Shown here piece after piece: positions 33,394-42,532 of a stretch of 64,000 nucleotides of DNA. Made by a program: the position numbers and the translations under genes. Under the pieces are notes generated by a model. That model did no database searches. It was not told where the DNA came from and saw nothing but the letters and a program-made list of their open reading frames with translations. Origin of the DNA: Streptomyces sp. JB150 (GTDB lineage Bacteria; Actinomycetota; Actinomycetes; Streptomycetales; Streptomycetaceae); contig NZ_CP049780.1 of the NCBI RefSeq assembly GCF_011193355.1, forward strand, positions 7,160,634 to 7,224,633. Reading direction: 5' to 3'. Each line of letters starts with the position of its first letter. The first letter of the stretch is position 1.

Positions 33394-34386
33394 ATGACCA
33401 CCACCACCGTCGAGCAGGCGGTGCGCGAGAGCACCCCCGGTGCGGCGCCCCCGGGCACTCCCCGCCGCCGCGCCGGGCGGCTCCGCCGCATCGGACTGCC
33501 GTACCTGCTCCTGCTGCCCGCCCTGGTTCTCGAACTCCTCGTCCACCTGGTGCCGATGGCCGTCGGCATCGTGATGAGCTTCAAGCAGCTCACCCAGTTC
33601 CACATCCGCGACTGGGGCGCCGCCCCCTGGTCCGGCCTCGACAACTACTCGGTGTCGGTCGACTTCGACGCCCCGGTCGGCGAGGCCCTGCTGCACTCCT
33701 TCCTCGTCACCGTGGCCTTCACCCTGCTGTCGGTCGGCCTGTGCTGGCTGATCGGCACCGCCGCGGCCATCTGCCTGCAGGACTCCTTCCGCGGCCGGGG
33801 CCTGCTGCGGGCGCTGTTCCTCGTGCCGTACGCGCTGCCCGTCTACACCGCGGTCATCACCTGGGTGTTCATGTTCCAGCACGACAACGGCCTGGTGAAC
33901 CACGTCCTGCACGACCAGCTGGGCCTCACCGACAAGCCGTCCTTCTGGCTCATCGGCGACAACAGCTTCTTCGCGCTGCTGACGGTCTCGGTGTGGAAGG
34001 GCTGGCCGTTCGCCTTCCTCATCGTGATGGCCGGACTGCAGAACATCCCACGGGAGCTGTACGAGGCGGCCGCGCTGGACGGCGCCGGGACGTGGCAGCA
34101 GATCCGCCGCATCACCCTGCCGTCGCTGCGCCCCGTCAACCAGGTGTTGGTGCTCGTGCTGTTCCTGTGGACGTTCAACGACTTCAACACGCCGTACGTC
34201 CTGTTCGGCAAGGCCGCACCGCAGGCCGCGGACCTCATCTCGGTGCACATCTACCAGGCCTCGTTCGTGACCTGGAACTTCGGCACGGGCTCGGCGATGT
34301 CCGTCCTGCTGCTGCTGTTCCTGCTGGTCGTGACCGGCGGCTACCTGGCCGTCACCTCACGCGGACGGAGGACCGCCGATGCCTAG
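33394..34386 (+). CDS. Sugar ABC transporter permease (MalF-like)
   Basis: A 330-residue inner-membrane permease with about six helices. The EAA loop 'ELYEAAALDGAGTWQQIRRITLPSL' near residue 225-250 contacts the ATPase. The start overlaps or lies just after the stop of the binding-protein gene (a GTG at 33385 is possible, ATG at 33394 is preferred), which implies translational coupling. It overlaps the next permease by eight bases. Confidence 0.92.
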   Translation: MTTTTVEQAVRESTPGAAPPGTPRRRAGRLRRIGLPYLLLLPALVLELLVHLVPMAVGIVMSFKQLTQFHIRDWGAAPWSGLDNYSVSVDFDAPVGEALLHSFLVTVAFTLLSVGLCWLIGTAAAICLQDSFRGRGLLRALFLVPYALPVYTAVITWVFMFQHDNGLVNHVLHDQLGLTDKPSFWLIGDNSFFALLTVSVWKGWPFAFLIVMAGLQNIPRELYEAAALDGAGTWQQIRRITLPSLRPVNQVLVLVLFLWTFNDFNTPYVLFGKAAPQAADLISVHIYQASFVTWNFGTGSAMSVLLLLFLLVVTGGYLAVTSRGRRTADA

Positions 34387-35269
34387 CCCGACGACCGTCC
34401 CGGCCACCGCGCGGACCCGCAGGTCGCCCATGGCGCCGCCCCGCTCGTTCCTGTGGACCCGGCGGATCTTCCTCACCGTGCTCGCCGGCTTCGTGCTCCT
34501 GCCGGTGTACGTCATGGTCTCCAGCTCGCTCAAGCCGCTCGCGGACGTCTCGGGACAGTTCCGCTGGCTGCCCAGCGAACTGACGATCCGTCCGTACATC
34601 GACATCTGGTCGACGGTCCCGCTCGCCCGGTACTTCGTGAACTCGCTGATCGTGGCGGGCGCGGCGACGGTGTGCTCGGTCGTCATCGCCGTGTTCGCGG
34701 CGTACGCCGTCAGCCGCTACTCCTTCCGCGGCAAGCGCGTCTTCACGGTGACCGTGCTCTCGACGCAGATGTTCCCCGGCATCCTCTTCCTGCTGCCGCT
34801 GTTCCTGCTCTACGTCAACATCGGCAACGCCACCGGTATCGCCCTGTTCGGCTCGCGCGGCGGACTGATCCTCACCTATCTGACCTTCTCGCTGCCCTTC
34901 TCCATCTGGATGCTCATCGGCTACTTCGACTCCATCCCGCGCGACCTGGACGAGGCCGCCAAGGTCGACGGGTGCGGCCCGGTCGGCGCGCTGTTCCGGG
35001 TGATCGTCCCGGCGGCGGTGCCCGGCATCGTCGCGGTCGCCGTCTACGCCTTCATGACCGCCTGGGGCGAGGTCCTGTTCGCCTCCGTCATGACGAACGA
35101 CACCACCCGCACCCTCGCCGTCGGCCTCCAGGGCTACTCCACGCTCAACGACGTGTACTGGAACCAGATCATGGCCGCCTCCCTCGTCGTGAGCGTGCCC
35201 GTCGTCGCCGGCTTCCTGCTCCTGCAGCGCTATCTGGTCACCGGTCTGACCGCGGGCGCCGTGAAGTAG
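34379..35269 (+). CDS. Sugar ABC transporter permease (MalG-like)
   Basis: A 296-residue permease with six predicted helices and the EAA loop '[23 protein letters not shown]' near residue 185-207. It pairs with the MalF-like permease to form the channel. The ATG lies inside the 3' end of the previous gene. A pyrimidine-rich 125-base spacer with repeated CCCTCCCGCAT-like words separates it from the beta-glucosidase. Confidence 0.92.
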   Translation: MPSPTTVPATARTRRSPMAPPRSFLWTRRIFLTVLAGFVLLPVYVMVSSSLKPLADVSGQFRWLPSELTIRPYIDIWSTVPLARYFVNSLIVAGAATVCSVVIAVFAAYAVSRYSFRGKRVFTVTVLSTQMFPGILFLLPLFLLYVNIGNATGIALFGSRGGLILTYLTFSLPFSIWMLIGYFDSIPRDLDEAAKVDGCGPVGALFRVIVPAAVPGIVAVAVYAFMTAWGEVLFASVMTNDTTRTLAVGLQGYSTLNDVYWNQIMAASLVVSVPVVAGFLLLQRYLVTGLTAGAVK

Positions 35270-35394
35270 CGAGCGCGGCGCCGCCCCGGAGCAGCGGCCC
35301 TGACCCGCCTCCCGCGTTCCTCCCTCTCCCGACCTCTCCCGCATCCCTCTCCCGGAACTCCCTCCCGCATCCCTCCCTCCGCGAAAGGTTCTCC

Positions 35395-36765
35395 GTGTCC
35401 GAATCCACAGCCCCGCACGCCCTCGACCTGGCGGCGTTCCCCGCCGACTTCACCTGGGGCACCGCGACATCCGCGTACCAGATCGAGGGCGCGGTGGCCG
35501 AGGACGGCCGCGCCCCGTCCATCTGGGACACCTTCAGCCACACCCCCGGCAAGGTGGACAACGACGACCACGGCGACATCGCCTGCGACCACTACCACCG
35601 CTGGCCCGAGGACATCGCCCTGATGAAGGAACTGGGCACCAACGGCTACCGGATGTCCGTGGCCTGGCCCCGGGTCGTGCCCGCGGGCGACGGCCCCGTC
35701 AACCCGGCGGGCCTCGACTTCTACGACCGGCTCGTCGACGCCCTGCTCGCCGCCGGCATCACCCCGTCCGTCACCCTCTACCACTGGGACCTGCCCCAGG
35801 CCCTCCAGGACCGCGGCGGCTGGACCCGGCGCGACACCGCCGAGCACCTCGCCGCCTACGCCTCCGCCGTCGCCGGCCGGCTCGGCGACCGGGTCACCCA
35901 GTGGGCCACGCTCAACGAGCCGCTGTGCTCCGGCTGGATCGGCCACCTGGAGGGCCGGATGGCGCCCGGCCTGACCGACCTCACCGCAGCCGTCCACGCC
36001 TCCTACCACCTGCTCCTCGCGCACGGCCTGGCCGTCCAGGCGGTCCGCGCCGCCGCCCCCGGCGCACGGATCGGCCTGGTCACCAACCACTCCACCGTCG
36101 AACCGGCCTCCGCCCGCCCCGAGGACGCGGCCGCGGCCGTCCGCCTCGACGGCCACACCAACCGCTGGTGGCTCGACCCGGTCTACGGCCGCGGCTTCCC
36201 CGCCGACATGCGCGAGCTGTACGGCGTCGAGCTGCCCGAGCGCCCCGGTGACCTGGAGGTGATGGCGACCCCGACCGACTGGCACGGCCTCAACTACTAC
36301 TTCCCGGCGGTCGTCGCCGACGACCCCGACGGGCCCGTGCCTTACGCCCGTGAGATCAAGGTGCCCGGCGTGCCGCGCTCCGGCATGGACTGGCCGGTCG
36401 ACGCGGCGGGCCTGGAGGGCATGCTGCTGCGGCTGACCGAGGACTACGGCGTGCGCCGCGTCCTCGTCACCGAGAACGGCTCCGCCTACCCGGACACCGT
36501 CGCCGCCGACGGCACGGTCCACGACCCCGAGCGCATCCGCTACCTGGAGGACCACCTCGCCGCCTGCGCCCGCGCCCTGCGCAAGGGCGTCCCGCTGGCC
36601 GGGTACTACGCCTGGTCGCTGCTGGACAACTTCGAGTGGGCGTACGGCTACGACAAGCGGTTCGGCCTGGTGCACGTCGACTACGCGACGCAGAAGCGCA
36701 CCGTCAAGAGCAGCGGCCGCCGCTACGCGGAGATCATCCGCGCCCACCGCGAGGCCGTGTCCTGA
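35395..36765 (+). CDS. GH1 beta-glucosidase
   Basis: A 456-residue cytoplasmic family-1 glycosidase. The N-terminal signature '[20 protein letters not shown]', the acid/base Glu in 'TLNEPL' (residue 175), the nucleophile Glu in 'VTENGS' (residue 360) and the late '[13 protein letters not shown]' are all present. It hydrolyses beta-glucosides or beta-galactosides imported by the preceding transporter. No signal peptide is seen. The GTG start has GAAAGG seven bases upstream. It is the last gene of the uptake operon. Confidence 0.95.
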   Translation: MSESTAPHALDLAAFPADFTWGTATSAYQIEGAVAEDGRAPSIWDTFSHTPGKVDNDDHGDIACDHYHRWPEDIALMKELGTNGYRMSVAWPRVVPAGDGPVNPAGLDFYDRLVDALLAAGITPSVTLYHWDLPQALQDRGGWTRRDTAEHLAAYASAVAGRLGDRVTQWATLNEPLCSGWIGHLEGRMAPGLTDLTAAVHASYHLLLAHGLAVQAVRAAAPGARIGLVTNHSTVEPASARPEDAAAAVRLDGHTNRWWLDPVYGRGFPADMRELYGVELPERPGDLEVMATPTDWHGLNYYFPAVVADDPDGPVPYAREIKVPGVPRSGMDWPVDAAGLEGMLLRLTEDYGVRRVLVTENGSAYPDTVAADGTVHDPERIRYLEDHLAACARALRKGVPLAGYYAWSLLDNFEWAYGYDKRFGLVHVDYATQKRTVKSSGRRYAEIIRAHREAVS

Positions 36766-36797
36766 TCGGGCGGGCCACCGCCGCCCGCGTTCCCGTA

Positions 36798-36829
36798 ACC
36801 CGCTGCCACCAGCACCAACGGCAGCGGGT
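36798..36829 (+). terminator. Terminator after beta-glucosidase
   Basis: A 10-bp perfect stem ACCCGCTGCC/GGCAGCGGGT with a 12-base loop, 33 bases past the stop codon. Confidence 0.75.
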
Positions 36830-36867
36830 CGGTCGCGTTGCCACCGGCGGCGAAAGGGTAACGAAGG

Positions 36868-36885
36868 CTTAAGGCAAGCCTAAAG
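36868..36885. promoter_or_regulatory. Iron-box-like element
   Basis: CTTAAGGCAAGCCTAAAG; its complement contains TTAGGCTTGCCTTAA, close to the element before the ferredoxin reductase (TTAGGCATGCCTTAG). It lies about 105 bases before the secreted beta-helix protein. Why an iron regulator should act here is unclear, so the assignment is tentative. Confidence 0.35.
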
Positions 36886-36938
36886 AAAAGTGTGCCGGGA
36901 TGCTTGACCGTTCACCGACAGGGCGGCAAGGTTCCCGC

Positions 36939-36948
36939 AGAGCGCTCT
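36939..36948. promoter_or_regulatory. CebR/LacI-type operator
   Basis: AGAGCGCTCT is a perfect palindrome sharing the GAGCGCTC core of the cellobiose repressor CebR (consensus TGGGAGCGCTCCCA). It lies 40 bases before the start of a secreted carbohydrate-active protein, consistent with sugar-dependent control. Confidence 0.5.
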
Positions 36949-36987
36949 CTCAACTCTCCTTCTCCCCTCCCCACTTGAGGAGCCCCC

Positions 36988-39138
36988 ATGCCTTCAGCAG
37001 CCAGACGCGCCACTGCCGGCGCCCTGGTCTCGACCCTGCTCGGCACACTGCTCTCGCTCGTCCCGGCCGCCACCGCCCACGCCGACCCCGTCCTCCTCTC
37101 CCAGGGCAAGCCGGCCACGGCCTCCTCCACCGAGGCACCGGCCTTCGCCGCGTCCGCCGCGGTGGACGGGAACCTGACGAGCACCCGCTGGTCGAGCCAG
37201 TGGAGCGACAACCAGTGGTTCCAGGTCGACCTCGGCCGCAGCGCCCAGATCAGTCGCACCGTGCTGACCTGGGAAGCGGCCTACGGCAAGGCCTACGACA
37301 TCCAGCTGTCGGACAACGGCACCGACTGGCGCACCGTCAGGTCCGTGACGGCCGGCGACGGCGGCACCGACGACCTCACGGTCTCCGGCACCGGCCGCTA
37401 CGTCCGCCTCCAGGGCATCTCCCGCGCCACCGGCTACGGCTACTCCCTGTGGGAGTTCCAGGTCTACGGCACGACCGGCGACACCCCCCAGCTGCCGGGC
37501 GGCGGCGACCTCGGCCCCAACGTGCACGTCATCGACCCGTCCACGCCGGACATCCAGGGCAAGCTCGACGCGGTCTTCAAGCAGCAGGAGTCCGCGCAGT
37601 TCGGCAGCGGCCGGCACGCGTTCCTCTTCAAGCCGGGCACCTACCACAACCTCAACGCCCAGATCGGCTTCTACACCCAGATCGCGGGCCTCGGCCTGAA
37701 GCCCGACGACACCCTCATCAACGGGGACATCACCGTCGACGCGGGCTGGTTCAACGGCAACGCCACCCAGAACTTCTGGCGCGGCGCGGAGAACCTGGCG
37801 GTCAACCCGGTCAACGGCACCAACCGGTGGGCGGTCTCCCAGGCCTCCTCCTTCCGCCGGATGCACGTCAAGGGCGGCCTCAACCTCGCCCCGAACGGCT
37901 ACGGCTGGGCCAGCGGCGGCTACATCGCCGACTCGAAGATCGACGGGCAGGTCGGCAACTACTCGCAGCAGCAGTGGTACACGCGCGACAGCTCCATCGG
38001 CGGCTGGTCCAACTCCGTGTGGAACCAGGTCTTCTCCGGTGTGGAGGGTGCCCCGGCGAACAGCTTCCCCGAGCCGCGCTACACCACCCTGGCGAACACC
38101 CCGATCTCCCGCGAGAAGCCGTTCCTCTACCTCGACGGCAACGAGTACAAGGTGTTCGCCCCCGCCAAGCGGACCAACGCCCGCGGCACCACCTGGGCGA
38201 GCGGCACCCCGCAGGGCCAGTCCATCCCGCTGAGCCGCTTCTACGTCGTCAAGCCCGGCGCCACCGCGACCACCATCAACCAGGCGCTCGCGCAGGGCCT
38301 GCACCTGCTGTTCACGCCCGGCGTCTACCACGTCGACCGGACGATCGAGATCACCCGGCCCGACACCATCGTGCTCGGCCTGGGCCTTGCCACCCTCATC
38401 CCGGACAACGGCGTGACCGCCATGCGGGTCGCCGACGTGGACGGCGTACGCCTCGCGGGCTTCCTCATCGACGCCGGGCCGGTCAACTCGCCGACCTTGC
38501 TGGAAGTCGGCCCGCAGAACGCCTCCGCCGACCACTCCGCCAACCCCACCACCGTCCAGGACGTGTACCTCCGCATCGGCGGCGCGGGCGCCGGCAAGGC
38601 CACCACCAGCATGGTCGTCAACAGCGACGACACCATCATCGACCACACCTGGGTGTGGCGCGCCGACCACGGCGACGGCGTCGGCTGGGAGACCAATCGC
38701 GCCGACTACGGCGTCCGCGTCAACGGCGACGACGTGCTGGCCACCGGCCTGTTCGTCGAGCACTTCAACAAGTACGACGTGGAGTGGTACGGCGAGCGCG
38801 GCCGCACCATCTTCTTCCAGAACGAGAAGGCGTACGACGCGCCCAACCAGGCCGCCATCCAGAACGGCACCACCAAGGGTTACGCGGCCTACCGGGTCGA
38901 CGACTCGGTGAACACCCACGAGGGCTGGGGCATGGGCAGCTACTGCTACTACAACGTCGACCCGACGATCCGTCAGGACCACGGCTTCAAGGCCCCGGTG
39001 AAGCCCGGCGTGAGGTTCCACAGCCTGCTCACCGTCTCCCTCGGCGGCAACGGCCACTTCGACCACGTCATCAACGACGTCGGCGCCCCCACCCAGGGCA
39101 CCGAGACCATCCCCTCGACCGTCGTCTCCTTCCCCTGA
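36988..39138 (+). CDS. Secreted discoidin-domain/beta-helix protein
   Basis: A 716-residue exported protein. The signal peptide (cleavage near ATAHADP) is followed by an F5/8 type C (discoidin) domain, about residues 35-165: 'GKPATASSTEAPAFAASAAVDG', with its conserved 'WSSQWSDNQWFQVDLG'. The remaining part repeats short turns (GGYIADSKIDG, FHHN-like and 'DTIIDHTWVWRADHGDG') typical of a right-handed parallel beta-helix as in polysaccharide lyases and GH55/GH87-like glucanases. Catalytic residues cannot be assigned. Relatives are sometimes labelled adenylyl cyclase, for which no motif is seen here. The ATG follows GAGGAG. It probably attacks a plant or fungal polysaccharide upstream of the glucoside uptake operon. 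Confidence 0.75.
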   Translation: MPSAARRATAGALVSTLLGTLLSLVPAATAHADPVLLSQGKPATASSTEAPAFAASAAVDGNLTSTRWSSQWSDNQWFQVDLGRSAQISRTVLTWEAAYGKAYDIQLSDNGTDWRTVRSVTAGDGGTDDLTVSGTGRYVRLQGISRATGYGYSLWEFQVYGTTGDTPQLPGGGDLGPNVHVIDPSTPDIQGKLDAVFKQQESAQFGSGRHAFLFKPGTYHNLNAQIGFYTQIAGLGLKPDDTLINGDITVDAGWFNGNATQNFWRGAENLAVNPVNGTNRWAVSQASSFRRMHVKGGLNLAPNGYGWASGGYIADSKIDGQVGNYSQQQWYTRDSSIGGWSNSVWNQVFSGVEGAPANSFPEPRYTTLANTPISREKPFLYLDGNEYKVFAPAKRTNARGTTWASGTPQGQSIPLSRFYVVKPGATATTINQALAQGLHLLFTPGVYHVDRTIEITRPDTIVLGLGLATLIPDNGVTAMRVADVDGVRLAGFLIDAGPVNSPTLLEVGPQNASADHSANPTTVQDVYLRIGGAGAGKATTSMVVNSDDTIIDHTWVWRADHGDGVGWETNRADYGVRVNGDDVLATGLFVEHFNKYDVEWYGERGRTIFFQNEKAYDAPNQAAIQNGTTKGYAAYRVDDSVNTHEGWGMGSYCYYNVDPTIRQDHGFKAPVKPGVRFHSLLTVSLGGNGHFDHVINDVGAPTQGTETIPSTVVSFP

Positions 39139-39155
39139 CGCCCCACCACACCCAA

Positions 39156-39183
39156 GGACGCGCCGCCCACGGGCGGCGCGTCC
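39156..39183. terminator. Convergent terminator hairpin
   Basis: A 13-bp perfect stem GGACGCGCCGCCC/GGGCGGCGCGTCC with a two-base centre lies between the beta-helix gene and the convergent regulator. Confidence 0.75.
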
Positions 39184-39223
39184 CGCGTGATGACGGCGCG
39201 CCGTCGTCCTGACATGTGTCAGG

Positions 39224-40141
39224 TCACTGTGCCGTGGGCCTCGCCATGCTGATGCGCGTGGCGAGGCCGTCGAGGAGGGTGGTCAGGCCGAACTCGTACA
39301 GGGACGTGGACGAGAGGGCGACCTGATCGGCGACGGCAGCGAAATGCGGCAGGCGTCCCTGAGCGAGCAGTGCGGTCATGCGGTCGTGCTGGGCGTCCAT
39401 CCACTGTTCCCCGGTGATCCCGCTGGACCGGGTGGCGCGTGCTTCGGGTTCCGTGTCGATCGCCTGGCCGCGGACGTATGCGAAGAGGGTGACCGCCGCG
39501 TGCATGCGGGTGTCGGGGTCCAGCCCGAGACCGTCCAGGGCGGCCAGGACCCATTCGATGTGCCGCATGCCGTGTGGCACGAGCAGGGGGCGGCTGAGGT
39601 TCAGGGCGGCGGCCAGCCACGGATGGGCCCGGTACAGGCGCCACTGGATGGCCGCGGACAGCTCCAGCCGGGCCCGCCACCCCTCCGGCGGCCGCGTGGG
39701 CAGCGGCTCGCCGGCGAAAGCGGCGTCCACCATCAGGGCGAGCAGCTGTTCCTTGTTCGCGACGTGCCGGTAGAGCGACATGGTCGGTATGCCGAGTTCC
39801 GCGGCGACCCGGCGCATCGTCAGCCCGGCAGTCCCCTCGGCGTCGGCAAGGGCCATGGCCGCGCGGACGACGCGGGTCCGTGCGGCCGGGTCCTCGGCGG
39901 CGGACCTGGCCGAGCGGGCCTGCGGCGCGGTGTCGGCGACCACGGTCCCGACACCGGGAACGGCCCGCACAAGACCCTCGTGGCGGAGCACGGTCAGCGC
40001 TTTGGTGGCCGTGGCCATGGCCACTCCCCATCGCTGGGTGATGGCCCGGGTGGAGGGGACGCGGTCACCCGGAGCGAGTTCGCCCGCCTCGATGCGGTGG
40101 CGCAGTTCCGCCGCGATCCGTGCGTAGGGCGGCTGAGTCAT
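39224..40141 (-). CDS. GntR-TetR hybrid transcriptional regulator
   Basis: A 305-residue regulator with two DNA-binding parts. Residues about 1-70 are a GntR winged helix (IAAELRHRIEAGELAPGDRVPSTRAI and 'GVAMATATKALTVLRHEGL'). Residues about 85-140 are a TetR helix-turn-helix ('GLTMRRVAAELGIPTMSLYRHVANKEQLLALMVD', its span 106-139), followed by a TetR-type C-terminal ligand domain. Such hybrids are common in Streptomyces. It is divergent from an FAD monooxygenase with overlapping palindromes between them, so it probably represses that gene until a ligand binds. The ATG at 40141 is preferred. Confidence 0.85.
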   Translation of the reverse strand: MTQPPYARIAAELRHRIEAGELAPGDRVPSTRAITQRWGVAMATATKALTVLRHEGLVRAVPGVGTVVADTAPQARSARSAAEDPAARTRVVRAAMALADAEGTAGLTMRRVAAELGIPTMSLYRHVANKEQLLALMVDAAFAGEPLPTRPPEGWRARLELSAAIQWRLYRAHPWLAAALNLSRPLLVPHGMRHIEWVLAALDGLGLDPDTRMHAAVTLFAYVRGQAIDTEPEARATRSSGITGEQWMDAQHDRMTALLAQGRLPHFAAVADQVALSSTSLYEFGLTTLLDGLATRISMARPTAQ

Positions 40142-40153
40142 GGTCTCGAAGCG

Positions 40154-40187
40154 TAGTGCACTAGTGCGCCCCACTCTGCCCGCACTA
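40154..40187. promoter_or_regulatory. Overlapping palindromes, candidate operator of GntR-TetR regulator
   Basis: TAGTGCACTA (40154-40163) and GCACTAGTGC (40158-40167) are overlapping perfect palindromes, and a further GCACTA half-site lies at 40182-40187. All fall between the divergent regulator and monooxygenase genes. With two DNA-binding domains in the regulator, several half-sites would be expected. Confidence 0.5.
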
Positions 40188-40245
40188 GATCGCTTTCGAG
40201 GAAGGAGCACTTCAGCAGCGGTCTCGGTGTTCGTACGGTGCACTC

Positions 40246-41418
40246 ATGACGACGAACAAGAACGTCCTGATCTCCGGCGCCGGTGTCGCGGGACTGGCAC
40301 TCGCCTACTGGCTGGACCGCCACGGCTCCCGTGTCACGGTGGTCGAGCGCGCCCCGCGGGTCCGGCACGGCGGCTATGCCGTCGACTTCCGCGGTGAAGC
40401 CCTCCACGTCCTGGACCGGATGGACCTGCTGGAGCCGGTCCGGGCACTGGACACCAAGGTGGGCGACGCCGCGATGGTGGACGCCGAAGGCAGGCAGTAC
40501 GCCACCCTGCCGGCCGAGGTCTTCGCGGGTGACCTGGAGGTCCCCAAGGGGGAACTGACCCGGCTGCTGTACGCGGCCGCGCGGGACAGGGCGGAGTACC
40601 TCTTCGACGACTCCCTCCTCGCGGTGGAGCAGGACGCCGACGGCGTGCACGTCACCTTCGAGAGCGGGGTGTCCCGCCGGTTCGACCTGCTCGTCGGCGC
40701 CGACGGGCTGCACTCGCGGGTCCGGTCACTGACCTTCGGCCCCGAGGAGCGCTTCGTCGAACCTCTGGGGATCCACACCGCCGTCTTCAGCCTGCCGAAC
40801 TATCTGGGGCTCGACCACACCGGGCAGCTCTACGTCTCCCCCGGGAAGGCGGCCAACATGTTCGCCGACGACGCGGCCGGCCCAGCACGAGCCGCCCTCC
40901 ACCTGGCAGCCGAGGATCTGGAGTACGACCGCCACGACATCGGCGAGCAGCAGCGCATCATCGCCGAGCGGTTCGCCGGTGAGGGCTGGGAGATCCCGCG
41001 GCTGCTGACGGAGATGCGGACGGCCGAGGACTTCTGGTTCGACACCAACGCCCTGGTGGTGATGGACACCTGGGCCGAAGGCCGGGTCGTCCTGGTCGGC
41101 GATGCCGGCTACTGCGCGGCCCCGACCTCGGGCCGCGGCACGTCACAGGCGCTGCTCGGCGCGTACGTCCTGGCCGGCGAGCTGGCGCGGGCCGGCGACG
41201 ACCACACGGCTGCGTTCGCGGCCTACGAGCAGACGATGCGGCCCTTCGTCACCGAGCACCAGGCTGTGGGCCGCGAGGGCGCGCAGCGGTTCTTCATGCC
41301 CGCTCCCAGCCAGGAAGTGCTGGACACGATCGCGGCCAACGCCCCGGAGAACACCCGTCCGGGAATGATCCGACTCCCGGACTACGCTCCCCACCGACTC
41401 CCGGGGACACCGGGCTGA
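40246..41418 (+). CDS. FAD-dependent monooxygenase (PHBH/TetX type)
   Basis: A 390-residue group A flavoprotein monooxygenase. The FAD-binding 'VLISGAGVAGLALAYWLDRHG' (residues about 7-27), the 'LVGADGLHSRVR' DG motif near 155 and 'RVVLVGDAGYCAAPTSGRGTSQAL' (GD motif, near 280) are present. Such enzymes hydroxylate aromatic compounds or antibiotics with NADPH and O2; TetX-like enzymes inactivate tetracyclines. The substrate is unknown. It faces the GntR-TetR regulator. Single-gene regulation suggests a detoxification role. Confidence 0.88.
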   Translation: MTTNKNVLISGAGVAGLALAYWLDRHGSRVTVVERAPRVRHGGYAVDFRGEALHVLDRMDLLEPVRALDTKVGDAAMVDAEGRQYATLPAEVFAGDLEVPKGELTRLLYAAARDRAEYLFDDSLLAVEQDADGVHVTFESGVSRRFDLLVGADGLHSRVRSLTFGPEERFVEPLGIHTAVFSLPNYLGLDHTGQLYVSPGKAANMFADDAAGPARAALHLAAEDLEYDRHDIGEQQRIIAERFAGEGWEIPRLLTEMRTAEDFWFDTNALVVMDTWAEGRVVLVGDAGYCAAPTSGRGTSQALLGAYVLAGELARAGDDHTAAFAAYEQTMRPFVTEHQAVGREGAQRFFMPAPSQEVLDTIAANAPENTRPGMIRLPDYAPHRLPGTPG

Positions 41419-41532
41419 CACCGTGGTCGCCGGAGCGGACAGTTGTCCCCACGCCGGGCGGTGGCCGGCGGATGAACTACAGTCGCCGCGGCGGGCAGTC
41501 GGTTCGCCGCGCAGACACGCGACTCAGGGGCG

Positions 41533-42092
41533 GGGAATGACCACTTCGGCGTGACGCTCGACTCCTGGTCCGTCGACGCCTACCGGGGGACCGATCCCGA
41601 CTCGTACACGCTCGCCACTTTGCGACCCGGTGGGGCTGCTCGCGGACCTCCTCGGGCGGCTACACGTATCACCACTGCGACGAGACGATCGAGGTGGACC
41701 CCGACGGCATGCCGGTCGGCAACGGCGGTCACCTCGTCAACAGCGACGCCACCGACTGGAAGAGCTACGGCCTGGCGATCAAGAACGACGGCGGCTACGA
41801 CAGGGCCGGGCTCTCCGCGACGGTCCGTCTCCAGCGCGCCTCGCGCATCGTGAAGACGAACGCCTCCACGGAGCCGGCCGCCAAGGGCAGCCCGATCACC
41901 GCCGGCAGCACCGGCTATCTGAAGGCAACGGTGACCGCCTCCCAGGACGGCACATGGCGCTGGCGCCACAACGGCAACACCACGACCGGTGCCGCCAACT
42001 CCGCCGGTGACTACGTGGACTGTCCGGACACGCTGACGGCTCCCGTCCATGAAGGAAGGGAGCCGTCAGCGTGTAGTGGCCGGAGGCGTTGA
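41533..42092 (+). pseudogene. Broken secreted-protein gene
   Basis: The first part (NDHFGVTLDSWSVDAYRG...) is in one frame; the rest (GGYTYHHCDETIEVDPDGMP... to GTWRWRHNGNTTTGAANSAGDYVDC) is in another, with the shift near 41630. The end repeats a pattern known from exported Streptomyces proteins ('DRAGLSATVRLQRASRIVKTNASTEP' and then a WRWxxxGxxTTGxxxSxGDYVD end), but the section between them is too short, so an internal deletion is likely too. No signal peptide or start remains. No function can be assigned. Confidence 0.5.
42028..42074. terminator. Strong hairpin terminator
   Basis: A 17-bp perfect stem (42028-42044 with 42058-42074) and a 13-base loop lie at the end of the broken secreted-protein gene and before the convergent small membrane protein gene. 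Confidence 0.85.
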
Positions 42093-42104
42093 GCCTTCAG
42101 CGGG

Positions 42105-42383
42105 TTATGCGTGGCGGTGCGTGTGCCGGTTGCCGGTGACGAGGCGGTAGAGGGCGAGCAGGATGACGGAGCCGATGATCGCGGCGATCCAGGTGGAGAG
42201 TTCGAAGAAGCCGTCGACCGAGTCGACGCCGAAGATGACCTTCCCGAGCCAGCCGCCGAGCAGACCACCCGCGATGCCGATGAGCATGGTGATGATGATG
42301 CCGCCGGGGTCCTTGCCCGGCATCAGGGCCTTGGCGATGGCGCCGGCGAGCAGGCCGATGATGATCCACGCGATGATGCCCAT
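42105..42383 (-). CDS. GlsB/YeaQ/YmgE family membrane protein
   Basis: A 92-residue protein with three hydrophobic segments and the glycine-rich 'IIIGLLAGAIAKALMPGKDPGG' and 'LIGIAGGLLGGWLGKVIFG' patterns of this transglycosylase-associated family. Members are small stress-linked membrane proteins without known enzymatic activity. The ATG has a GGAGAGG ribosome site. The C-terminus is His-rich (NRHTHRHA). Confidence 0.88.
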   Translation of the reverse strand: MGIIAWIIIGLLAGAIAKALMPGKDPGGIIITMLIGIAGGLLGGWLGKVIFGVDSVDGFFELSTWIAAIIGSVILLALYRLVTGNRHTHRHA

Positions 42384-42497
42384 GGTGCCTCTCCGTTCCA
42401 TATAAAGGCTGTGTCAGCTCATCGTCTGCACCGATTACGGCCGAACAAACGTCGGACCGTGCTGTCTCCTGTCGTGGAGTTCAGACGACGCGGTTTT

Positions 42498-42525
42498 TTG
42501 CAGGGTCTGCAAGTTTGCGTACTAT
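42498..42525 (+). promoter_or_regulatory. Leaderless promoter and operator of TetR gene
   Basis: TTGCAG (42498-42503) and TACTAT (42520-42525) have 16 bases between them; the GTG start at 42533 follows seven bases later, so transcription should begin at or next to the start codon. The -35 overlaps the inverted repeat TTGCAG-GGT-CTGCAA (42498-42512), a likely autoregulatory operator. Confidence 0.6.
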
Positions 42526-42532
42526 GCAGGAT

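Noticed and set aside
36994..39066. 690-codon minus-strand frame opposite the beta-helix protein
   Set aside because: It is a Val/Gly/Asp-rich mirror frame; the plus strand has signal peptide, ribosome site and domains.
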